NCBI RefSeq assembly: GCF_018137965.1
Contig: NZ_CP073100.1
Coordinates: 4,909,754 to 4,973,753 of the forward strand
Origin: Luteolibacter ambystomatis
GTDB taxonomy: Bacteria; Verrucomicrobiota; Verrucomicrobiia; Verrucomicrobiales; Akkermansiaceae
Direction of reading: 5' to 3'
Length of the DNA stretch: 64,000 bases
The number at the start of each line of letters is the position of its first letter. The first letter of the stretch is position 1. A model generated the notes under the pieces. That model did no database searches, was not told the DNA's origin, and worked only from the letters and a program-made list of their open reading frames with translations. This document shows, piece after piece, positions 45,220 through 55,600 of the stretch. The position numbers and the translations under genes were made by a program.

Positions 45220-47889
45220 TTACTTGCCCGTATGCTCGAAGTCGCTCTGCTGGCGCTCGACCTCGCGGTTGCGGAGGCGGTTGAGTTCCTTTTCGGTGGC
45301 TTCGAGTTTGAGTCGCAGGGAGTCGACGGTGTCGCCGCCATCGTTCTGCACGACGGCCTTGCCGTGGCTGGGCTCGGGGATTTCGTCCTGGATGAAGCGG
45401 CCGGGCGCGGGGGCGGTTTCGAATTCGAGGACACCGGTCTGCGGCATCTGGGCCCCGGCGGGAACGAAGCGGGCGACGATGCGGATCTTGCCGGGCTTCG
45501 CGCCGACGCGGATCAGGGCCGGGGCTTCACCCCACTTCAGGATGCGCGGATTGGCACCGACGGAGACATCACCGATGAGCTCGCCCGCGCCGGTGACTTC
45601 GAAGGATACCGCGCCATCGTTGAGGCGCTTGATGGTGCCGTTCTTGTCCTGAAGCGCGGCGACGATCGGGATGACCGTGGAACCATCCGCGAGGATCTTC
45701 TGGCCGCCGTTGTCGATACTCAGGCCGATCTTCACCGCGAGCTGGGCCGGGCGGGAAACATTCGTGCACACCACCTTGCCATCGATGATGCCCTCGGCGA
45801 CGAGCTGAACGTCGTTCGGCTTGAAGGCGCGGCTGAGCTTCTTCGCTTCCATGAAGTGGAAGGCGTTTTCAAAGGTGACCATCGGGATGCGCGAGCGGGT
45901 GCCTTCGGCGAAGGGGATGGCCTTCTCGCCGAAGACCTTGCCGTTTACGCTCAGGCGGACGGAGTCGCAGTTCGAATAGACGGTGACATCTTCCGGAGAG
46001 AAAGGCGTCATCATGTTGGCGACGAAGACGGTTGGGCCGCTGTCGACACCCGGCATGATGAGTCCCGGAGGGCGCTGGGCCTTGAAGAGTTCATAGGAGA
46101 ACTTCGGACGTCGGAAGGCATCCATGATGCCGCCGAGGAACGGATCCGGATGATAGCCGCGCTGGTGGTCGAAGGCATGCCACATGGTGCCGCCGAAGTG
46201 CTCCGGACCGGCGCGGAACAGCGAGTCGAGGCAGGAGTAGGCATACGAGGGTTTCGCGTAATGCTTGGCCTGTACGAGTTGCGGCACTTCGCCCCAGGCG
46301 CGCGCCACACGGCTCGGTGAATTCTGTGCGCCCCAGTCGTCCACGTTGTCCCCCCATTCGCGGGTGAAGTAGACCTTGCTCTTGTCATACTTGGTTGCGG
46401 TGTCGAGACCGTCGCCGGACTTCGGATGAGCGAAGAGTACTTCGAAATGTTCATGACCGTCGGCTTCCGAGTCCGCAGCGGTGTAGCAGCCGGGATAAGG
46501 ATACTCGGCGTGGGTGATGTCGTGCGCGTTCTTCGCGAAGTCCGCGGGATAGCTGGTTTCGTTGAGGATCGGTTCCCACAGCAGCACGGAGGCGTGGTTG
46601 CGGTCGCGGCGCACCATGTTGCGGATGTCCGAATAGACGCGCTGGCCGAAGATCGGCTCCTTGTTCCAGAACTGCCAGCCCGGCGTGTTGACGATGACGA
46701 GCATGCCGAGCTCATCGCAGGCATCCATGAAGGCGGGGTCCTGCGGGTAGTGGGCGTTGCGCACCACACGGAGCCCGGCTTCGCGAAGCTTCAGCACATC
46801 GAGCCAGTGCAGGTTGTTGCTCAGCGCGAAGCCGATGACGGCGTGGTCCTGGTGGCGGTTCGCGCCGATGAGTTTTTCCGTGAACGGCTTGCCGTTGAGG
46901 ATGAAACCCTGCTCGTGGGTGAACGCGATCGTGCGCAGGCCGACGCGGCTGCGGCAGCCGTCGATGACCTTGCCGTCTTTGTCCTTCACCCGCACCAGCA
47001 GGTTGTGGAGCACGGGCGCGTCCGGCGTCCACAGCGCGGGCTTTTCCACGGTGAGGGCAACCTTGGCATGGTCGGCGGATTTCGCGGAGAGGGTCACGGG
47101 GGCTTCAGCGGAGGTCACGGTTTTGCCGGCGGCATCGGTCAGCTCGCATTGCACGGTATAGGTGCCCGGTTGATCGGTGGTGTTTTCCACCTGGACCTGC
47201 ACGCCGGACTTGGCCTGCTGGTCGGTGAGCTCATCGGTGTGGAAGAACACGCCGCCGCCCGCTACTTGATCGACGGCGTTCGGATCGGTGATGTGGACGC
47301 GGTTCGTGGTCACCAGCCACACGTCGCGGTAGATACCGCCGAGGTAGCAGTAATCGAGATTCTTCTGCGGCTTGCCGGGCGGGTAGGTGGGGTCGTCGCT
47401 GTTGTCCGCGAGCACTGCGACTACGTTCGGTTTGCCGGGTTCGATGGCGGCGGTGATGTCGACGATGGCGGGCAGGAAGCCGGAGTAGTGTTCGCGCAGC
47501 AGCTTGCCATTCACCCAGACCTTCGATTTGCCGAGGATGCCTTCGAAGTGGAGCGACACCAGCTTGCCCGCGAGATCCGCGGGTGGGGTGAAGGTCTTCC
47601 GATACCACGCCGGTCCCTGGTAGTTCGAGGTGCCGCTGGTTTCCTCCGGCAGGGCGGTGTCCACGCCGTGCGGAGTGGAGACGGATTGCCACTCGCGGTG
47701 GTTGAAATCGCGGGCTTCCGCGCCCTTCACATCGCCGCGATGGAAGCGCCAGCCGATATTGAAGTCCGCCACCTCACGACCGCTGCCCGCGAGATCGTAG
47801 AAGCCGGCCTTGGAAAATTCAGGCTCCCGCTCCGGCGCGGCCTGGAGGACGGAAATGGCACCCAATAAGAGCAATAGATGGCGGATCAT
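45220..47889 (-). CDS. Glycoside hydrolase family 2 (beta-galactosidase-like)
   Basis: This 889-residue protein has a signal peptide (MIRHLLLLLGAISVLQA). A GH2 sugar-binding domain (FNIGWRFHRGDVKGAEARDF, HFEGILGKSKVWVNGKLL) and an immunoglobulin-like domain (about 230-330) come next. The TIM barrel has its acid/base Glu in LLWEPILNETSY and its likely nucleophile Glu in YFTREWGDN. C-terminal beta domains include LADGSTVIPIVAALQDKNG. The end is a short coiled segment (LRLKLEATEKELNRLRNREVERQQS). The substrate is a beta-linked glycan such as a galactoside or glucuronide; the exact sugar is not decided. It opens the carbohydrate region. Confidence 0.9.
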   Translation of the reverse strand: MIRHLLLLLGAISVLQAAPEREPEFSKAGFYDLAGSGREVADFNIGWRFHRGDVKGAEARDFNHREWQSVSTPHGVDTALPEETSGTSNYQGPAWYRKTFTPPADLAGKLVSLHFEGILGKSKVWVNGKLLREHYSGFLPAIVDITAAIEPGKPNVVAVLADNSDDPTYPPGKPQKNLDYCYLGGIYRDVWLVTTNRVHITDPNAVDQVAGGGVFFHTDELTDQQAKSGVQVQVENTTDQPGTYTVQCELTDAAGKTVTSAEAPVTLSAKSADHAKVALTVEKPALWTPDAPVLHNLLVRVKDKDGKVIDGCRSRVGLRTIAFTHEQGFILNGKPFTEKLIGANRHQDHAVIGFALSNNLHWLDVLKLREAGLRVVRNAHYPQDPAFMDACDELGMLVIVNTPGWQFWNKEPIFGQRVYSDIRNMVRRDRNHASVLLWEPILNETSYPADFAKNAHDITHAEYPYPGCYTAADSEADGHEHFEVLFAHPKSGDGLDTATKYDKSKVYFTREWGDNVDDWGAQNSPSRVARAWGEVPQLVQAKHYAKPSYAYSCLDSLFRAGPEHFGGTMWHAFDHQRGYHPDPFLGGIMDAFRRPKFSYELFKAQRPPGLIMPGVDSGPTVFVANMMTPFSPEDVTVYSNCDSVRLSVNGKVFGEKAIPFAEGTRSRIPMVTFENAFHFMEAKKLSRAFKPNDVQLVAEGIIDGKVVCTNVSRPAQLAVKIGLSIDNGGQKILADGSTVIPIVAALQDKNGTIKRLNDGAVSFEVTGAGELIGDVSVGANPRILKWGEAPALIRVGAKPGKIRIVARFVPAGAQMPQTGVLEFETAPAPGRFIQDEIPEPSHGKAVVQNDGGDTVDSLRLKLEATEKELNRLRNREVERQQSDFEHTGK

Positions 47890-48117
47890 GTGATGGAGGA
47901 TATTTCGCGAAACTCCGGAGTGTTACGAAACGAGGCCCGCAACACCGGGAAAGTGACGTGCTTTTTCAAGAAACCGGCATTCCAACGCATTCCGTGCGGC
48001 TGAGGAACGAAATTTCCGCTTTCCGGGGAACACCCGGGAGGTCCGGCGAAATCACCCTTTGCCTCCGCGCTCCTTGCGGTGGTGCCTTCCTGACAAAGCC
48101 CCCAACGTCCTCATTGC

Positions 48118-48783
48118 ATGCCCTTCTCGTTCCGCCTGATTTCCCTGCTGGTGCTCCTCGGTGCACCGGTGATGCAGTCCCATGCCGCCACGGTGCTGAT
48201 CGATGCCACGATGCTCAATGGCAGCTTCGAAACCGGTGCCAGCACGACGGTTTTCAACAACTGGGTCGCTCCCTCGGGTGGTTCGATCCAGCGCCAGAAC
48301 AACATGGCCAGCGCTGGCGGTTGGTCGCTGGTGGTTGGACTGAGTGCCGCGAATGTGCCCATCGGCGCGGTGCTCAATACCACGTATGTGCTGACGACCG
48401 GAGACACCTTCAGCCTGAGTTTCGACGTTCGTGGTGCCTTTCAGGCCGAGACCACCGACCAGATGAACTGGACGCTTTTCTATACCAGCGACAACACAAT
48501 GACCGGCACCCAGACGGTGTTGTTCTCCGGCACGCAGGCGGTGGGAGGTTCCACCTATGCCTCCACGGGCACGCTTCCGACCGCAGCGGTCGGAGCAGGT
48601 GCCGCCGGGAAGATGTTGTTTTTCTCCTTCATGCCGGGCTCCGGGTTCACGTCGGACGAGTATTCGCGTGTGGACAATGTTTCGTTGAATGTCACCTCCG
48701 TGCCGGAGCCTTCGGCATTCGGAGTATTGGCCGCCGCTTCACCGCTCTTGTTTTTCCGCCGCCGCGTTCTGCGCCGCGCCTGA
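48118..48783 (+). CDS. PEP-CTERM-anchored secreted protein
   Basis: This 221-residue protein has a signal peptide ending near MQSHAA and a C-terminal sorting signal: SVPEPSAFG, a hydrophobic segment VLAAASPLLFF, and the basic end RRRVLRRA. That is the PEP-CTERM pattern handled by exosortase/archaeosortase-type enzymes, none of which is in this window. The mature part (LNGSFETGASTTVFNNWVAPSGG ... GDTFSLSFDVRG) is a beta-sandwich like a carbohydrate-binding or discoidin-like domain. It is followed by the beta-helix gene. Confidence 0.85.
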   Translation: MPFSFRLISLLVLLGAPVMQSHAATVLIDATMLNGSFETGASTTVFNNWVAPSGGSIQRQNNMASAGGWSLVVGLSAANVPIGAVLNTTYVLTTGDTFSLSFDVRGAFQAETTDQMNWTLFYTSDNTMTGTQTVLFSGTQAVGGSTYASTGTLPTAAVGAGAAGKMLFFSFMPGSGFTSDEYSRVDNVSLNVTSVPEPSAFGVLAAASPLLFFRRRVLRRA

Positions 48784-48898
48784 CCTCTTCTTGAATTCCA
48801 TGGGTAACATGCACGCGTCCGGGGGTCTTGGTGCCTCCGGGCGTTTCATGCCTTCCAAGGACAAACCTGAAACTTCATCGTCGTATACGCCATCATCC

Positions 48899-50629
48899 AT
48901 GATCCGACTTTCATTGCTTCTGCCAGCCCTTTCCCTCGGCGCCGCATCCGCGGAGCCGGTGGACTTTCGCCCGATGGTCCGCGATGCGATCGCGCGCGGA
49001 GAGAGGCGCATCGTCATCCCCCCCGGTCGCTATGTGTTGGGACCGGAGAACAACGGCAAGGTGGTGTGGTCGCTCAACAATGTGAAGGACGTCGAGATCA
49101 TCGCGGATGGTGTGACCTTGGTTTCCACGAAGCCGACGCGGGCGCTGAACTTCGATCACTGCACACGCTTCACGTTGCAGGGGCTCACGGTGGACTACGA
49201 TCCGCTGCCATTCACGCAGGGCACCGTGATCAAGACCGCCGATGACAAGGGATCGATCGAAGTGCGCCTGCATGACGGCTATCCGGCCAAGCCGTGGTCG
49301 CGGGTGGATATCATGGACCCCGCGACCCGTTTCCGGAAAAAGGGCATGCCCTTCCTGTGGGGATCGAAAGCGGAGATGACCGGTGAACGCACCGTGCGCG
49401 TTTCATATCCGAAGATCGCGGAAACGGCGAAGGTCGGTGATCTCATCACGCTCAGCACCGGACAGGATGCCGATGGCATTCCGCATGGAGTCAGCATTGG
49501 TCACGGTGATCAGGTTACGCTGCGCAATGTGTCCGTCTTCAGTGCTCCCGGCATGGGCATTCTGGAATGCGATGGCGAAGGCAATGCGAAGTATCTCGGC
49601 TGCAAGGTGGTGCCCGGTCCGAAGCCGCAGGGAGCCACCGAAGAGCGCCTGCTCTCGTCCTCATGGGATGCCATGCAGAGCAAGACGATCCGCCGCGGTC
49701 CGGTGGTGGACAAGTGCGAGATCCGTGATGCGGGTGATGATTCCTGGAGCGTGCAGTCGTCGGACTTTCTCGTCGTGAAGCGGGAGGGTCGCGAGATCGT
49801 GATTGCCAGCCGCGATGACTACATGGATGGCGTGTTCGTGGGCGACAAGCTGCTCGCCAGCCTCGGCGGACCGGAGGCGGTCATCACCGCCCGCAAGCGG
49901 CTCGACCGTGGCGCGGCCGGGCTATCGCCGGAAGTGGTGACCAAGCTCGACAGCGCGCAGCAGTGGTCCACGTGGAAGGTCTCGAAGTGGTGCCTCGCGC
50001 TCACGTTGGATCGTGATGCCCCCTTCGAGGTGGGCACGTCGGTGTTCTCTTCGGATCGTATGGGCAATGGTTTCGCGTTCACCAACAACAAGGTCCACAG
50101 CTCCGGCCGCGTGCTCGTGAAGGCGGCGGGATTGGTGGAGGGCAACATCCTCGACATGCCGCATGCGATCAGCGTTTGCCCTGAAGTGCCCGGTGATGCG
50201 GCGGCGGGGATCGATGGCGTGATCATCCGCAAGAATATCATCCGCAAAGCCGGATTGTTTTGTCCCGCGCCATGGTCGGCGGCTGCGGGTGCCATCTCGG
50301 TGACCGCGGGCGTGAAGCCGCCGGTCTTCCGCGCGCCGGGTCTGTTCCGGAAGGTGCTCATCGAGAACAACACGCTGGAAGACTGCCCGGTGGCGAATGT
50401 GGTGGTGACCTCCACCGATGGTGTGGTGGTGCGGAACAACCGCTTCGTGCGGCCCTTGCAGGAAAAGATCAACAACACCGGTGCGAGTTACAACGTGCCG
50501 CAGGACCGGGTCATCTGGATCCGCGATTGCACGGGCGTGAATGTCACCGCGAACGACATCGTATCCCCGGGGCCGATGGCCAATGCCGAACCGGTCTTCA
50601 TCGCTCTTCCGCCTGCCGGAAGTCCGTGA
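48899..50629 (+). CDS. Secreted right-handed beta-helix protein
   Basis: This 576-residue protein starts at ATG 48899 (MIRLSLLLPALSLGAASAEP, a signal peptide); a longer frame would overlap the preceding gene. The body reads as a parallel beta-helix with repeated VTLRNVSVFS, VIIRKNIIRKAG, VLIENNTLEDC and VVVRNNRFVRP rungs, like pectate-lyase and GH28-type folds. No catalytic set is recognisable by eye. The N-terminus (RRIVIPPGRYVLGPENNGKVVW) matches families in polysaccharide-utilisation regions. It is 30 nt upstream of an ECF sigma factor gene. Confidence 0.82.
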   Translation: MIRLSLLLPALSLGAASAEPVDFRPMVRDAIARGERRIVIPPGRYVLGPENNGKVVWSLNNVKDVEIIADGVTLVSTKPTRALNFDHCTRFTLQGLTVDYDPLPFTQGTVIKTADDKGSIEVRLHDGYPAKPWSRVDIMDPATRFRKKGMPFLWGSKAEMTGERTVRVSYPKIAETAKVGDLITLSTGQDADGIPHGVSIGHGDQVTLRNVSVFSAPGMGILECDGEGNAKYLGCKVVPGPKPQGATEERLLSSSWDAMQSKTIRRGPVVDKCEIRDAGDDSWSVQSSDFLVVKREGREIVIASRDDYMDGVFVGDKLLASLGGPEAVITARKRLDRGAAGLSPEVVTKLDSAQQWSTWKVSKWCLALTLDRDAPFEVGTSVFSSDRMGNGFAFTNNKVHSSGRVLVKAAGLVEGNILDMPHAISVCPEVPGDAAAGIDGVIIRKNIIRKAGLFCPAPWSAAAGAISVTAGVKPPVFRAPGLFRKVLIENNTLEDCPVANVVVTSTDGVVVRNNRFVRPLQEKINNTGASYNVPQDRVIWIRDCTGVNVTANDIVSPGPMANAEPVFIALPPAGSP

Positions 50630-50659
50630 GCAGGATTGTTTTCCCGAACCAGGCGTGCC

Positions 50660-51238
50660 ATGAAATCCCAACTGGAACGCGAGCCCTGTCCCGCCGCAAC
50701 GACCATGCCCGAGATCAATGAGTTCGCCGAAGTCGTTCGGGAGCACCACGCCAGTCTGCGCTATTTCATCCGCTCGCTGGGGGTGCAGCAGGCGTGGGTG
50801 GATGACGTGGCGCAGGATGCCTTCGTGATCGCCTACCGCAAGTGGTCGGAGTTGGATCACACCGCGAACGTCGGTGCATGGCTGCGCGTGATCGCGCGCA
50901 ACGTGGTGATGAATGAGATTTCCAAATCCAGCCGCCGCCAACGCATCCTGGACGAAAACATCACCGCGATCCTGTTGGAGAACCAATCGGAGTCTTCCGC
51001 TCCGGAGTCGCTCGGTGATTACGGTATCCGTCAGGGTGCCCTGCGCGATTGCCTGGGACGCCTGCCGGAGCGGACGCGGGGCGTGGTGGAGTCGCGCTAT
51101 TTTCACGACCGGAATTCGAGCCAGATCGGCGAGGATCTCAACATGAAGGCTACTGCCGTCCGGAAGATTCTATTCCAGGCCCGCCAGTTGCTCGCCGACT
51201 GCCTTCAGGGTAAATCCATCTACGACGCACAAGGATGA
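50660..51238 (+). CDS. ECF-type RNA polymerase sigma factor
   Basis: This protein of about 192 residues starts at ATG 50660, with TTG 50636 and ATG 50705 as alternatives. Region 2 is SLRYFIRSLGVQQAWVDDVAQDAFVIAYRKW, and region 4 ends with SSQIGEDLNMKATAVRKILFQARQLLADCL, the helix-turn-helix for the -35 element. It belongs to the large verrucomicrobial/planctomycete ECF group that pairs with FecR-type proteins. It overlaps the anti-sigma gene by 4 nt (ATGA). It probably controls secreted carbohydrate genes nearby, as such pairs often do; the target promoters are unknown. Confidence 0.88.
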   Translation: MKSQLEREPCPAATTMPEINEFAEVVREHHASLRYFIRSLGVQQAWVDDVAQDAFVIAYRKWSELDHTANVGAWLRVIARNVVMNEISKSSRRQRILDENITAILLENQSESSAPESLGDYGIRQGALRDCLGRLPERTRGVVESRYFHDRNSSQIGEDLNMKATAVRKILFQARQLLADCLQGKSIYDAQG

Positions 51239-52623
51239 ACGACCTCGATCCATCCAACTTTGAAGATCTCGCCGCCCGCTATGTGGAGGGTGAACTTGAT
51301 GATGCCGGGCGAGCCGAGTTGCTGGAGCTGATCCGGCAGGACCCCCCGCTGCGCACGCGGCTTTCCAACCAGCTCGCCTTGTCACAGGCGATCAGCGATC
51401 TGAAGCCCGGTCGTGATGAAGACGTCTTCGTCCGCGATCTCACCCGCCATGTCGTGTCGGTGGCCAGCGAGGACTCGGATGTGTTTGTCAGCAAGGTCAC
51501 GCAGCGTGTGGGGCGTCCGCGCCGCATACGGTTGATGGCGGTTGCCGCGACCGTTGCCATTCTCGGCGTGTCGACATTCCTGTTGGTGCCGAGGTTGAAA
51601 GGAGATGCCATCGCGCGCTTGGTGCAACTGGATGCCCAGGGGCGCGAGATCTCCAGCCGTGATGTCCGTGCTGGATTCAAGAACACGCTGGAGTCCGGCT
51701 TGTGTCGTCTCGATTTCGGAAATGGCGCGGTGGTCGCGCTGGAAGGGCCTGCATCCTATGAAGTGCTTTCACCGCTCTCGATGCGCATCCATTCCGGCAA
51801 GCTCAACGCATGGTGTCCGGAATCCGCGCATGGCTTCCAGGTGCTGACCAAGTCCGCAAAGGTCACCGATCTCGGCACGTCCTTCTGTGTCTCCGCGCGC
51901 GATGATGGCAGTGCCGACTACATGGTGCTGGTTGGTCAGATCGAGGTGAGTACCCGTGGTGACGTGCGCAGGATTTCCCAAGGTGTCGCGCTGGAATCGG
52001 ATGCATCGAAGAAGCTCAAGCCGTTGGACTTCGAACCATCGGATTTCTCCCGCACCTGGCCGCTGGCTTCCGGGATACTTTCTACGGCAGGTTCCGTACG
52101 TCCCGCGCCTCCTGGAACGCCCGAGCAGCTCGCGCGCCTGGAAAACAACGACGCGGTGATGGTGGTGCCGGAACGCCGCGATGTTCCCTTCTCGGTGTCG
52201 TTCCCGGCGGAACTGGTAGATGCGGGGACGGTGAAGAGCGGGCAGGCTGCAAACACGCGGACGATTTCGGTTAAGCCGGGCGCGCGCCTGCGCAGCTATC
52301 TGATCCGCTATAATCCGATCAAGAGTGAGGACCACCATTGGGAAAAAATCGAGGGCGAAGTGACCTTCGACCGCCCGATCGTCGCGGTGTGCGCGCTGGG
52401 TTCCACGCTGGATCAAACCGATGCCTTGTTCGCCACCGGCAGTTGGAAACTGCCCGCGATGAAGAAGGAATTCCGCGGCATCGATCTCGACCAGCCGCCA
52501 CAGAGTCCCGACCGTGTGACACTCTCGGCGGACCGGCGCACCGTACACGTGCTCTTCAATGCCGCCGTGTCCACCGACGAAGTCCGCGTGTTGATCGAGG
52601 AGCCGTCGGTGAACCTGCCGTAG
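51235..52623 (+). CDS. FecR-like transmembrane anti-sigma factor
   Basis: This 462-residue protein has an N-terminal cytoplasmic anti-sigma region (DLAARYVEGELDDAGRAELLELIRQDPPL). A single membrane helix lies near residues 98-118 (LMAVAATVAILGVSTFLLVP). The periplasmic FecR domain has FGNGAVVALEGPASYEVLSPLSMRIHSGKL and AKVTDLGTSF. The C-terminal part after residue about 270 is a beta domain without a clear family (VDAGTVKSGQAANTRTISV). It is coupled to the sigma factor gene by an ATGA overlap and should hold that sigma factor inactive until a periplasmic cue. Confidence 0.85.
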   Translation: MNDLDPSNFEDLAARYVEGELDDAGRAELLELIRQDPPLRTRLSNQLALSQAISDLKPGRDEDVFVRDLTRHVVSVASEDSDVFVSKVTQRVGRPRRIRLMAVAATVAILGVSTFLLVPRLKGDAIARLVQLDAQGREISSRDVRAGFKNTLESGLCRLDFGNGAVVALEGPASYEVLSPLSMRIHSGKLNAWCPESAHGFQVLTKSAKVTDLGTSFCVSARDDGSADYMVLVGQIEVSTRGDVRRISQGVALESDASKKLKPLDFEPSDFSRTWPLASGILSTAGSVRPAPPGTPEQLARLENNDAVMVVPERRDVPFSVSFPAELVDAGTVKSGQAANTRTISVKPGARLRSYLIRYNPIKSEDHHWEKIEGEVTFDRPIVAVCALGSTLDQTDALFATGSWKLPAMKKEFRGIDLDQPPQSPDRVTLSADRRTVHVLFNAAVSTDEVRVLIEEPSVNLP

Positions 52624-52629
52624 CGGAAG

Positions 52630-55600
52630 TCACGGTTCCGAAACCTTGAAGCGGAAGAACTTCCTCGTGTCCGCCGGATTGAGCGGGACCTCGGTCATCG
52701 TGTCGCTGGTCTTGTAGAGACCGCTCGTCTGCGGAACGTCCCACGTGTTCCAGTTCAGGAGATCGTCGCTGCTCTCGATCTTGTAGTTTCGATAGGCCTT
52801 GCGAATGAACTTCAGCTTGCCCGCCTGGGTGTCGACGGTGGCCTGCCAGCCGCCGTTTGGAGCCAGCGGCGAGCTGCCAAGCAGGTATTCCTGGTAGTTC
52901 GTGAGCCCATCGCCATCTGGATCCTGATCCTTCGCGCCGAGCGGATTGCCGGAGGCAAAGAACTGGCCGCGCCACGTATCGTAGAGCGGGCGGGATGGTA
53001 GCTCGGACTGGATCCACTCTGTCACCAGGTTGATCGCGTCCTGGTCGATCACGTTCGATGCCAGCGGGGGCATGCGGCTGTAGCCATTGGTCACGGACAT
53101 GCGGCTGAGCACGGCGGAGTGGGTGCTGTCAGCAGGTGCGATCAGCTCATCACCGGGATTCTGCGGCACGGATACGATGCCGTGGATGAGGCCGGTTTCC
53201 TCCAGCGTGAGCTTCGCACGGCCATCCCATGATGGTCCGGCTCCGCCCTGCTGGTGGCAGTAGGAGCAGTTCACATCGAGGTAGGAACGTACCCGCGCCT
53301 CCACCGGCACGCTGGTGTCCGTGAGAGCCGGATGCTTGGGTAGGGCCGCCGAAGGGCCGGGCTCGTTGGAGAGATAGCCCCAGAGTTGCAACAGGTCCAT
53401 CTGGTTGCCGGTGGTGCCGTTGATCGTGTTGAGGCGGTTGAGCTGGCGGGTGTTGAAGGAGAGCGCGTTTCCATTGATCGGCGTATGGCAGCTCATGCAC
53501 TGCGAGCGACCGGGGATTCGCCATTGCTGGGTGGTGGGAGTGCCGTTGACGGAAACGGTCAGTGGGAAATCAACACCACCGTCTTCGACGAGGTTCGCTT
53601 CCGTTTGCGCGTCATTCCACCGGTAACTGACGCCGTAGGCTCCACCGGAGTTCTTCACGAGCACGCGGGTCTCGATGCGCTTCTTCGTCGCGGGATTGCC
53701 GCGGTCCATTTCCATGTCGAAGTGCTTCACCCAGATCTGGCCCGCGGGATAGGTCCACGCGCCGTCCTTTGAGAAGGTCATCTTGCTGGTGCCATCGGGG
53801 ATGGAGAACCAACGCTGCTTCACCGCGTTGTCACTCCAGAAGGTGACGTTCGGGGTATAGGGAATGAGGCTCGGAGCGGGCGACAGATCGGTGAGATCCG
53901 CGAACAAACCGGTCGCGCTCAACGTCGTCGGGAAGCTGTTCGTCGGTGTGGCAGGAGCGATGCGCATGATGCGGCCGCCGAAGTAGTCGGACACCAGCAC
54001 GTCGCCGTTCGAGGGATCGGTTCCGAAGTTGGAGAGAAACGCCTGGCCACCGATGCGGACCACCGTCACCTCGCCCCCGGGAACATTGCCCGCGCGGGTG
54101 AGCGACCAGATGTTGCCGGAAACCTGGTCGCCGAAGATGTAGGAGCCTTTCAGGCTCGGCAGTCGGTCGCCGTGATAGACCACACCGCCGATGATCGAGT
54201 TGCCCTTGAAGTTCGAGTCTCCGGCGAGCGCGGCGTGGTTGTATTCCCAGATCGGATCGATCGATGTGTAGTTCGCCGGTTTCGCCGGCCAACCGGCGTT
54301 GGTCACGTTGATGTCATGAAGGCCTTCGCGGTAAACCCAGCCGTAGTTGCCGCCCTTGGTGATGATGTCGAGTTCCTCGTAGCGGTCCTGCCCCACGTCC
54401 CCGAGCCAGATCTCGCCATTGGTGTCGAAGGAGAAACGCCAAGGGCTGCGCAGGCCGACTGCGAAGAACTCGGTGCGGACCGTTGCCGGGTCGACCGTGA
54501 GTCCGTTGAAGGATGTGGCTCCCACCCATGGGTTGTCCGCGGGCACCGAGTAGCGGGCGACGCCGTTGTCGCGTGGCACCGCGGCATGCATGTTCGGCTC
54601 GGGGTTGCCCGGCTTCTTGTCCACATCGATGCGGAACAATCCCGAGAAGAAATCCTTGTTGATGCGCTGGCTGTTCAGTCGGAAATCGTTCGGGTTTTCC
54701 TCATCACCCACCGACCAATACAGATAGCCGTCCGGGCCGAAGTGGAGGTCGCCGCCGTTGTGGTTCGGGCCTTCATCGTATTGCTCGATGAGGATCAACT
54801 CCGACGAAGGATCGGCCACGGGTGCCGCGGCGGTGAGCTGGTTCTGCGGGACGGTGAAACGCGAGACCCGCTCATAGAAGCCGGAGCTGCCCGCCTTGGT
54901 GGCGGAGTAGGCGAGGTAGAAGTAGCCGTTGCTGGAGTAGTTCGGATGGAAGGCCAGGCCTAGCAGACCGCACTCGCCATTTGCGCCGCCGGTGATCGTT
55001 TCCGCAGGGGTGCGTGACGGTGTCGCGATCGCGGTATTCAAGTTCAGGACCGTTGCGGCCGTCGGTGATGCGGCGGTGACGTCCGGGATCACTTTCAACA
55101 AGCCGCCGATTTCGCAGACGAACAGCCGCTTGGTGTCGCCGGGAGGCGTGGTGAAGCAGAGCGCCTTGGTGAAGCCCAGTCCGGGGAAGGCGTTCACGAC
55201 CGCGATCGCATTCACGGGCGGATCCTGCGGCATGCCGAGGTTCGGGTTCGCGAATCGACCGTCCGTGGAAACGTTCACGGTCACCGTGCCCGGATCGGAG
55301 ATGCCACCAACACCGGTCACGCGATAGGTGAAGGTGACCGGCGTGGCGGAGGTGCCGGCATGGGTATAGAGGATCTTTCCGTCCTTCACCATGGCGGTGC
55401 CGGTGGTGGGGGCTTGCGCGATCTGCAGGGTGTTGCCGAGCGGGCCGCCGGTGTCATTCGCCAGCACGTCGACCAGCACCTTTTGCCCCACACTGATGGT
55501 GGCGGAGTCCGCCGTTGCCACTGGAGCCGGGAAGACGGTGGCCGCGCCCGCGTTGTAAGAAGTGGTCACTTCGCGTGCGGTGATGGCACGGTCGTACATC

